DNA from: Streptomyces sp. WM4235
GTDB lineage: Bacteria > Actinomycetota > Actinomycetes > Streptomycetales > Streptomycetaceae
DNA length: 10,650 nt
Assembly: GCF_001279725.1 (NCBI RefSeq)
Contig: NZ_LGDE01000038.1
Coordinates: 1-10,650, forward strand
Direction of reading: 5' to 3'
Shown: positions 1 through 6,700 of the stretch, one piece after another
How the letters are laid out: each line of letters opens with the position of its first letter
How positions within the stretch are numbered: position 1 is the stretch's first letter
Notes under the pieces: model-generated
Seen by the model: the letters and a program-made list of their open reading frames with translations, nothing else
Told to the model about the DNA's origin: nothing
Database searches by the model: none
Made by a program: the position numbers and the translations under genes

Positions 1-1
1 G

Positions 2-545
2 GCCGACGGGGACCGCGTGCACGCCGTGATCCTCGGTTCGGCCGTGAACAACGACGGCGCCGACAAGGCCGGTTACACGGCGCCGAGCGTGAGCGGGCAG
101 AGCGCCGTGATCCGCGAGGCCCTGTCCGTCGCGGACGTGGCCCCGCGCAGCATCGGGTACGTCGAGGGCCACGGCACGGCCACGCCCATCGGGGACCCCA
201 TCGAGGTCGAGGCCCTGACGGCCGCCTACCGGGCGGCCGACGACCGGCCGGACGCCGCGCCCGGGGCCTGGTGCGGACTCGGTTCGGTGAAGTCGAACCT
301 GGGCCACCTGGACACCGCGGCCGGGATCACCGGCTTCATCAAGGCCGTCCAGGCGCTGCGCCACGGCCGGATCCCGGCCAGCCTGCACGTCGACGCCGCG
401 GAGCCCGGCGTCGGGCTGTCCGGCAGTCCGTTCTTCGTGCCCACCGACCTCACCGACTGGCCGGTCACCGACGGTCCGCGGCGGGCCGCCGTCAGCGCCT
501 TCGGGATCGGCGGCACCAACGCCCACGTCATCCTGGAGCAGGCGC
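2..545 (+). other. Ketosynthase (KS) domain, C-terminal part
   Basis: The KS catalyses decarboxylative Claisen condensation of the incoming acyl chain with the extender unit. Two of the three catalytic residues are visible: the His of VEGHGTATPIGDP (codon 170-172) and the His of KSNLGHLDTAAG (codon 305-307). The domain ends with the usual FGIGGTNAHVILEQ segment near 509-541. The catalytic Cys would lie upstream of the window. The NNDGADKAGYTAPS stretch near 47-88 resembles KS domains from mixed PKS/NRPS lines (from memory of the family, not tested), so the upstream donor may be an NRPS module. Confidence 0.93.
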
Positions 546-3500
546 CCGCGACCGCCGACGCCCCGGCCGGGGCGTCACCGGCCGGGGCGCCGGTCGACGT
601 ACCGGTCGCGCTGCCGCTGTCGGCGCGCACCTCCACCGCGCTCGACAGCGTCGCCGGCCGGCTCGCCGACCACCTCGCCGCGCACCCCGAACTCGCCCTC
701 GCCGACGTCGCGCGCACCCTGCGCGACGGCCGGCGCCGGCTCTCGCACCGCCGGGTCGTCCTCGCCCGTGACACCGCCGGGGCCGTCGCCGCCCTGCGCG
801 GCGGCGACCGCCGCGACCGCGTGGGCGCCCGCACCGGGCGCGACGACGCGCCCGTGGCCTTCCTGCTGCCGGGACAGGCCGCCCTCGTGCCGGGCACCGC
901 CGACGGCCTGCACCGCGCGCACCCGGTGTTCCGCGAGGCGCTCGACGAGTGCGCGCGGATCCTGCGCCCGCACCTCGGCGCCGACCTGACGGAGCTGCTG
1001 CGGGACGGTGACGCGGATCAACTGCGCCGCACCTCGATCGTGCAGCCCGCCGTGGTCGCCCTCGGGTACGCCCTGTCCCGGCTGTGGGCGCACTGGGGTG
1101 TCCGCCCGACCGCGCTGCTCGGTCACAGCCTCGGCGAGTTCACCGCCGCGCTGCTCTCGGGGGTCGTCGCGCTCCCGGACGCGCTCGCGCTGGCCGCGAC
1201 CCGGGGCCGGTTGATGGAGGAGATGCCGCCGGGCGCCATGCTCGCGCTGCCCCTGGGCGAGGCGGAGGCGGCGGGGATCGCCGCCGCGCACGGACTGGAC
1301 CTCGCCGCCGTCAACGGCCCGGCAGCCACCGTCCTGTCCGGGACGCATGACGCCGTCGAGCGGGCCGCCGCCGCGCTCGCCGAGCGGGACGTGCGCGCGC
1401 TGCGCCTGCCCGTCGACCGGGCGTTCCACGGCGCCCCGTGCGGGCCGGCCGCCGCCCGGTTCGCCGAGGAGCTGGCCGCCGTGCCGCTGCACGCCCCGGG
1501 CATCCCCTTCCTCTCCGGGGTCACCGGCGACTGGATCACCGCGGAGCAGGCCGGCGACCCGGCCTACTGGGCCCGGCAGATGCTCTCCCCCGTGCGGTTC
1601 CACGACGGCCTGGGCCGGCTCCTCGCCCTGGACGAGGACCTGGTGCTGGTGGAGAACGGCCCCGGCAGCGTGCTCACCGACCTGGTCCGCTCCGCGGGCG
1701 CGGGCCCCGCCGAGGACGCCGCCGCGGCTCGGACCGGTGCCCCTCGTCTCGCGCCGGCGCCGCTGCCCTCGCGGGGGCGCCGTTCGGCCGACGACGAGCC
1801 GGCGAGCGCGGTCCTCTCCCTCGCCGGGCTGTGGGCCCACGGCGCCCCCGTCGTCTGGGAGCCCGTCGGCGCCGACGCGCGCCTCGCGGGCCTGCCCGGC
1901 TACCCCTTCGAGCGGCTGCCGCACTGGATCGAGCCCGGCCCGGCCGCCCCGGCCGCGAGCGCCGCGTCCCCGGCCTCGGCCCCGGCCGGGGCGTCGGAGG
2001 CCGACGCGGTGCACGCCCGTATCGTGTGGCGTCCGCTCGGCCCCGGGGTCGAGGTGCCGGCGGACCCGTTCGCGCGCCGCCAGACCTGGCTGGTCCTGTG
2101 CGACGCCGAGGGCGCCACGCAGCCGGTGATCGACCTGATCACGGCGCGGGGACAGATCGTCACCGTCGTGCGGCCCGGCCCCGAGTACCGTCGGGTGCGC
2201 CGCGGCGTGTACGAGATCGACCCGGGCGACCCGAGCCAGTACGCGAAACTGCTGGCCGACCTGCGCGGGCTGGTCCGCCCCCCCACCGCGATCGTCCACG
2301 GCTGGGGCCTCGCGCCCGCCGCCGACGACGGGACGCAGGGGTACTTCGGCCTGGTCCGGCTGGCCCGCGCCATGACCGAGGCGAGCGTCGTCAACGACGT
2401 GCGCCTCGGGGTCCTCACGGCCGGCGCGTTCCGCGTCCTCGACGGCGAGCGCCCCGACCCCGCGGCGGCCCTGCTCAGCGGCCCGGTGCAGGTGCTGCCC
2501 GAGGAGTACGCCAACCTCCGGTGCGCCCAGGTGGACCTCGCCCCGGGCGCCCGGCTCGACGCCGAGTCGGCCCTCGACGTGCTCCGGGCGGTCGTCGCCG
2601 CCCCGGCCCGGCTGCTCGCGCTGCGCGGCGCCGACCTGCTCACCCGCGCCGTCGAGCCCACCCGGCCCGTCGCCCCCGCGTCGTCCGCCGGGTCCGCGCC
2701 CGGCGCGGTCTGGGTCGTCACCGGCGGCTTCGGCGGCATCGGTCGCACGCTGGCCGGCCATCTGGCCCGTACGGCCGGAGCGCGTATCGCCCTGTTGGGC
2801 CGGCACCCGGTCACCGACGAGGACGAGGGGCCCGCCGCGGAGTTCGTCGGGGACCTGCGGGCGCGGGGCACCGAGGTGCTCTGCCTGCGGGCGGACGTCG
2901 CGGACGCGCACTCCCTCGCCGAGGCGCTGGACCGCGTGCGCGAGACCTTCGGCGGCATCGACGGCGTCGTGCACGCGGCCGGCGTCCCCGGCGGCGGTTC
3001 CGTGGAACTGCGCGACGACGACGAGGCCCGCGCGGTGTTCGCCCCCAAGACCGCGGGCATCCGCAACCTGCTCGCCGCCCTGCGGCCGGGCGAGGCGGGC
3101 ACGCTGCTGCTCTGCTCCTCGCTGGCCACCCTCGTGCCCACCTACGGGCAGGCCGACTACGCGGCGGCCAACGCCTACCTCGCGGCGGCCGGCGAGGCCG
3201 AGGACGCGCGCGGCGAACGTCGCGTCATCACGGTGAACTGGGACATGTGGGCCTCGGTCGGCATGGCGAGCGACGCCGAGGTCCCGGCCGACCTGCGCGC
3301 CCTCCAGGAGCGCATGCTCGCGGGCGCCCTCACCCCCGCCCAGGGGACGCGGGCGTTCGCCGCGCTGCTCGAAGGCCCCGGCGGCCAGGGCGTGGTGGCC
3401 CGCGCGGGCGCGGAGGTCACGGACGACGGAACGCTGCGGCTGACCGCCGAACCGACCGCCGCCCGCCCCTCGACCACCCTGCTGCCGCGCCCGGAGCTGG

Positions 3501-3766
3501 CCACCGCCTACACCGCGCCGGGCACGCCGACCGAGGAGCGCCTCGCCGAGATCTACGGCGAGATGCTCGGCATCGACCGGGTGGGCATCCACGACGACTT
3601 CCTGGACCTCGGCGGTCATTCGCTGCTCGCCGCGCAGGTCGTGGCGCGGTTGCGTGCCGAGTTCGGGGTGGACGTGCCCGCCCGGGCGTTCTTCGAGGGC
3701 GGCCGTGTGGCCGATCTCGCCGTGGACATCGAAGACCGTATTCTCGCCGACCTGGAGAACCAGTGA
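2..3766 (+). CDS. Type I polyketide synthase module KS(partial)-AT-KR-ACP, 3' part of gene
   Basis: This is a modular polyketide synthase that adds one extender unit to a chain and reduces the new beta-keto group to a hydroxyl. The reading frame is open from base 2, and the KS active-site Cys region lies upstream, so the gene is 5'-truncated; the GTG at 17 is inside the KS and is not the start. Counting from the codon at 2, the 1254 visible residues are: KS remainder about 1-182 (HGT His 57, NLGH His 102), AT about 283-645 (GHSLGE Ser 376), Ala/Pro-rich linker, KR structural half about 670-895, KR catalytic half about 900-1130 (TGGFGGIG, Lys 1016, Ser 1040, Tyr 1053, Asn 1057), and a carrier (GGHS Ser 1207). 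I see no DH or ER. The C-terminus has no thioesterase, so the chain must pass to the next protein. The stop overlaps the NRPS start, which supports direct hand-over to that C domain. Family and domain order are certain; the product is unknown. Confidence 0.96.
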   Translation, partial: ADGDRVHAVILGSAVNNDGADKAGYTAPSVSGQSAVIREALSVADVAPRSIGYVEGHGTATPIGDPIEVEALTAAYRAADDRPDAAPGAWCGLGSVKSNLGHLDTAAGITGFIKAVQALRHGRIPASLHVDAAEPGVGLSGSPFFVPTDLTDWPVTDGPRRAAVSAFGIGGTNAHVILEQAPATADAPAGASPAGAPVDVPVALPLSARTSTALDSVAGRLADHLAAHPELALADVARTLRDGRRRLSHRRVVLARDTAGAVAALRGGDRRDRVGARTGRDDAPVAFLLPGQAALVPGTADGLHRAHPVFREALDECARILRPHLGADLTELLRDGDADQLRRTSIVQPAVVALGYALSRLWAHWGVRPTALLGHSLGEFTAALLSGVVALPDALALAATRGRLMEEMPPGAMLALPLGEAEAAGIAAAHGLDLAAVNGPAATVLSGTHDAVERAAAALAERDVRALRLPVDRAFHGAPCGPAAARFAEELAAVPLHAPGIPFLSGVTGDWITAEQAGDPAYWARQMLSPVRFHDGLGRLLALDEDLVLVENGPGSVLTDLVRSAGAGPAEDAAAARTGAPRLAPAPLPSRGRRSADDEPASAVLSLAGLWAHGAPVVWEPVGADARLAGLPGYPFERLPHWIEPGPAAPAASAASPASAPAGASEADAVHARIVWRPLGPGVEVPADPFARRQTWLVLCDAEGATQPVIDLITARGQIVTVVRPGPEYRRVRRGVYEIDPGDPSQYAKLLADLRGLVRPPTAIVHGWGLAPAADDGTQGYFGLVRLARAMTEASVVNDVRLGVLTAGAFRVLDGERPDPAAALLSGPVQVLPEEYANLRCAQVDLAPGARLDAESALDVLRAVVAAPARLLALRGADLLTRAVEPTRPVAPASSAGSAPGAVWVVTGGFGGIGRTLAGHLARTAGARIALLGRHPVTDEDEGPAAEFVGDLRARGTEVLCLRADVADAHSLAEALDRVRETFGGIDGVVHAAGVPGGGSVELRDDDEARAVFAPKTAGIRNLLAALRPGEAGTLLLCSSLATLVPTYGQADYAAANAYLAAAGEAEDARGERRVITVNWDMWASVGMASDAEVPADLRALQERMLAGALTPAQGTRAFAALLEGPGGQGVVARAGAEVTDDGTLRLTAEPTAARPSTTLLPRPELATAYTAPGTPTEERLAEIYGEMLGIDRVGIHDDFLDLGGHSLLAAQVVARLRAEFGVDVPARAFFEGGRVADLAVDIEDRILADLENQ
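848..1935 (+). other. Acyltransferase (AT) domain with post-AT linker, probably malonyl-CoA specific
   Basis: The AT loads the extender unit onto the carrier protein. The domain opens with FLLPGQ, has the GHSLGE nucleophile elbow (Ser codon 1127-1129), and carries RAFH with the catalytic His at 1427-1429. An AFH at this place is the malonyl-type signature (HAFH), in contrast to the methylmalonyl-type YASH. The residues after it (GAPCGP) depart from the usual S-x-x-M-D-P. The post-AT linker ends with YPFERLPHWIE near 1901-1933, as is typical. Malonyl specificity is an inference from this motif. Confidence 0.85.
2012..3400 (+). other. Ketoreductase (KR): structural plus catalytic subdomains
   Basis: The KR reduces the beta-keto group with NADPH. 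The first half (about 2012-2690, opening with IVWRPLG) is a degenerate Rossmann-like structural subdomain without a cofactor motif. The second half has the dinucleotide-binding TGGFGGIG starting at 2720, Lys at 3047-3049, Ser in CSSL at 3119-3121, Tyr at 3158-3160 and Asn at 3170-3172, so it should be active. After HAAGV the sequence reads PGGGSVEL, so the LDD fingerprint of B-type KRs is absent. The position eight residues before the Tyr is Val rather than the Trp of A-type KRs. Hydroxyl stereochemistry therefore cannot be read from the usual motifs. Confidence 0.9.
3518..3736 (+). other. Carrier protein (ACP) at the end of the PKS module, PCP-like
   Basis: This domain holds the growing chain on a phosphopantetheine arm. 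The attachment Ser is in DLGGHSLLA (codon 3620-3622). The sequence around it (TPTEERLAEIY, then HDDFLDLGGHSLLA) is strikingly close to the first peptidyl carrier of the next protein (TPTEERIAAIW, HDDFFELGGHSLLA at about 8098-8208). The PKS carrier is therefore of the peptidyl-carrier type often found at PKS/NRPS junctions. It is followed by a short charged tail ending the protein. Confidence 0.92.
3754..3766 (+). promoter_or_regulatory. Ribosome-binding site and stop/start overlap (GTGA)
   Basis: GGAGA at 3754-3758 lies inside the last codons of the PKS gene and is followed after 4 bases by GTG at 3763-3765. That GTG shares its last two bases with the PKS stop codon TGA at 3764-3766. The spacing and four-base overlap fix the NRPS start and indicate translational coupling, which helps keep the two interacting megaenzymes in proportion. 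Confidence 0.85.
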
Positions 3767-6700
3767 CCGACTCAGCAGGCCGCCCCCCGGCGGACGCCGG
3801 ACGCGCGGAGCGCCTGGCCCGGCTCACTCCGGAGCAGCGCGCCAGGTTCGAGGCACGTACCCGGGGGAACGCCACCGCGCCGACCGCGCCGGTCGCCGTG
3901 CCGGTGACGCCGCGGCGGGACACGGATGTCCCCGCGCCGCTCTCCTTCGGCCAGGAACGACTGTGGTTCCTTGATCAACTCACTCCGGGGCTCGGGGTGT
4001 TCAACGAGTACGTGGCGCTGCGGCTGACCGGTCCGTTGGACCGGGCGGCGCTGGACGCGGCGCTGAAGGGCCTCGTGGTCCGACACGAGGCGCTGCGCAC
4101 CGTCGTCGACCCCTCGGGCGAGCGGCCGGTACAGCGGGTGCTGGACCCGGCGCCGGTCTCGGGTCCGGGGTCGGAGCCGGTACTCACGGTGGTGGACCTC
4201 GATCCCGGTGCGGCCGACGGGATCGACGCCGCCGAGCGGGAGTTCGCCGAGCGGGAGGCCCGCCGGCCCTTCGACCTGGAGGGCGAGCGGCTCTTCCGGG
4301 CCGTGCTGATCCGCTCCGCGCCGGACCGCGCCCTGCTGGTCGTGGTCAACCACCACATGGTGGGCGACGCCTGGTCGCGCGCCGCCCTGGTGGGGGGGTT
4401 GGGCGGGGGCTCCCGCGCGTTCCTCGACCCCCTGCCCGGCGGCGCCGGCCCCCCGGGGGGGGGGCGGGAGCCGCTGCCCGTCCAGTACGGCGACTGGGCC
4501 GCGCGGCAGCGCGTCGAGCTCACCGACGAGGCGCTGGCGCGGCCGCTCGACTACTGGCGCGAGCGGCTCGCCGACGCCCCTCCGCTGCTCTCCCTGGCCA
4601 CCGACCGCCTTCGCCCCGCCACCCCCTCGCACCGCGGCGGTCGGGTGCACCTCACCCTGGACCGGGAGCTGACGGAGGGCATCGAGGAGGCCGCCCGGCA
4701 GGCTCGGGCCACGCCCTTCATGGTGACGCTCGCCGCCTGGCAGGCGGTGCTGATGCGGCACTCCGGACAGCAGGACGTGGTCGTCGGCGTGCCGACGGCC
4801 GGTCGGGACCGTCCGGAACTGGGTGGCATGGTCGGCATGTTCATCAACACCCTGGTGATGCGCACCGACCTGGCCGGGGACCCCACGTTCGGTGAGCTCG
4901 TCGGCCGGGCGCGGGAGACCGCGCTGGGCGCCCTCGCCCACGCCGAGGTGCCCTTCGAGCGTCTGGTCCGCGATCTCAGCCCGGACCGCGATCTGAGCCA
5001 CGCGCCGCTCTACCAGGTGCAGTTCGGCTACCGGAACGTGCCCGCTCCCGCGATCTCGCTGCCCGACGTGGCCGTCGAACTCGTCGACCTGGACAACGGG
5101 CTGTGCCGCACCGACCTCAGTCTCGAACTCGCCCGCTCGGGAGAGGTCACCACCGGGGTCTGCGAGTTCAGCGCCGACCTGTTCGACGCGGACACCGTGC
5201 GGTCCTGGACCGAGACCCTGGAACGCGTCCTGCGGCGCGGTACGGCCGACCCGTCGCTGGCGCTCTCCGAGCTGCTGGCGCTCACTCCCGCCGAGGAGGC
5301 GCTGTCGGCGCTCGCCGGCGACGGCGGACCGCTGCCCGCGGACGCCGAGGACGTGCTCGTGTCCCTCGCCCGCGCCGTGCGCGAACGGCCGCACGCACCG
5401 GCCCTGTTGTCGGGTTCGGACCCCGACGGGCCGGCGCTCGCCTACGGCGCGCTCGACGCGCGGATCGAGGAGATCCGGGCCCGGCTGCTGGCCGCGGGCG
5501 TCCGTCCCGGGGACCGGGTCGGCGTCTGTCTGCGGCGCGGCGCCGATCTCGTCGCCGCGCTGTTCGCCGTGCTCCGGGCCGGGGCCGCGTACCTGCCGCT
5601 CGACCCCGGCTATCCGGCGGAGCGGATCCGCTTCGTCCTGGAGGACGCTTCCCCCTCGGCCGTGCTGGTGCACGCCGGGACCCGGGACGCCGTGCCCTCC
5701 GGGGCGCCGCTGCTCGACCTCGACGCGGCCGACACGGACACGGTGCCGTCCGCGCCCGCCGCCGACGGCGGGTCGCACGACCCCGAGGCCCCCGCGTACG
5801 TCATCCACACGTCGGGTTCCACCGGCAGGCCCAAGGGCGTGGTGGTGCTCCGGCGCAACCTCACGGCGTTCCTCGCCGCGATGGACCGGATCGTCACGGG
5901 CCGGAACGACGCCCGGGGCGCGAGCGGGGCGGACGCCGAGCCGATCACCTGGCTCGCCGTCACCAGCGTCTCCTTCGACATCTCCGTGCTGGAACTGCTG
6001 TGGACGATCAGCCGCGGTCACCGGGTGGTCGTGAGCCCCGACGCGGGGACCTCCACCGGCGTCGCGCGGCGGGCCGCCGAGCCCGCGCCGACCACGGCCG
6101 CGCCCGTCGTCGTACCGGAGTTCAGCCTCTTCTACTTCTCCAGCGACTCCGAGGCGCACGCCCCGGGGCCGGCCCAGTACCGGCTCCTCATGGAGGGCGC
6201 CCGGTTCGCCGACACGCACGGCTTCAGCTCCGTGTGGCTGCCGGAGCGGCACTTCCACGCGTTCGGCGGGTCCTATCCCGCGCCGTCTGTGCTGGCCGCC
6301 GCCCTGGCGCAGAGCACCGAACGGATCGGGATCCGGGCCGGCAGCGTGGTGCTGCCGCTGCACCATCCCGTCCGGGTCGCGGAGGAGTGGTCGGTCGTCG
6401 ACAACCTCTCCGGGGGCCGGGTCGGCCTGTCCTTCGCCTCCGGCTGGCACGTGGACGACTTCGTCCTCGCCAAGGACGCGTACGAGGACCGGCAGAAGCT
6501 CATGGTCGAGGGCATCGACGAGGTGCGCAGGCTGTGGCGCGGCGACCGGGTCGCCTTCGAGGGGCCCTCGGGCCGCAGCGTGGACGTGGCGGTCATGCCG
6601 CGCCCGGTCCAGCCCGAACTTCCCTTCTGGCTCACCTCGTCCGGCAATCCCGAGACCTGCCGCAAGGCCGGGGAGATCGGCGCACGGCTGCTCACGCACC

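Larger units (their letters stand above)
3937..5286 (+). other. Condensation (C) domain accepting the polyketide chain
   Basis: This domain forms the amide bond between the upstream beta-hydroxyacyl group and the glycyl thioester. It opens with LSFGQERLWFLDQL and has the catalytic HHMVGDAWS at 4351-4377, where Ala replaces the usual Gly of HHxxxDG. It continues with PVQYGDWA, DYWRERL, VGVPTAGRDRPE, GMFINTLVMR and PFERLV, all normal for a peptide-forming C domain. The segment just after the active site (4386-4418) is abnormal. The general family is certain; I would not assign a finer C subtype. Confidence 0.93.

Noticed and set aside
17..19. GTG as the start of the PKS gene
   Set aside because: The frame is open upstream to the window edge and the GTG falls inside the KS domain, whose catalytic Cys must lie further upstream.
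2012..2690. Dehydratase domain between AT and KR
   Set aside because: No HxxxGxxxxP motif was seen. The segment fits the catalytically inert structural half of the KR in length and position.
575..3619. Long minus-strand frame opposite the PKS gene
   Set aside because: Same antisense-shadow effect; low-complexity Gly/Arg-rich translation without a family signature.
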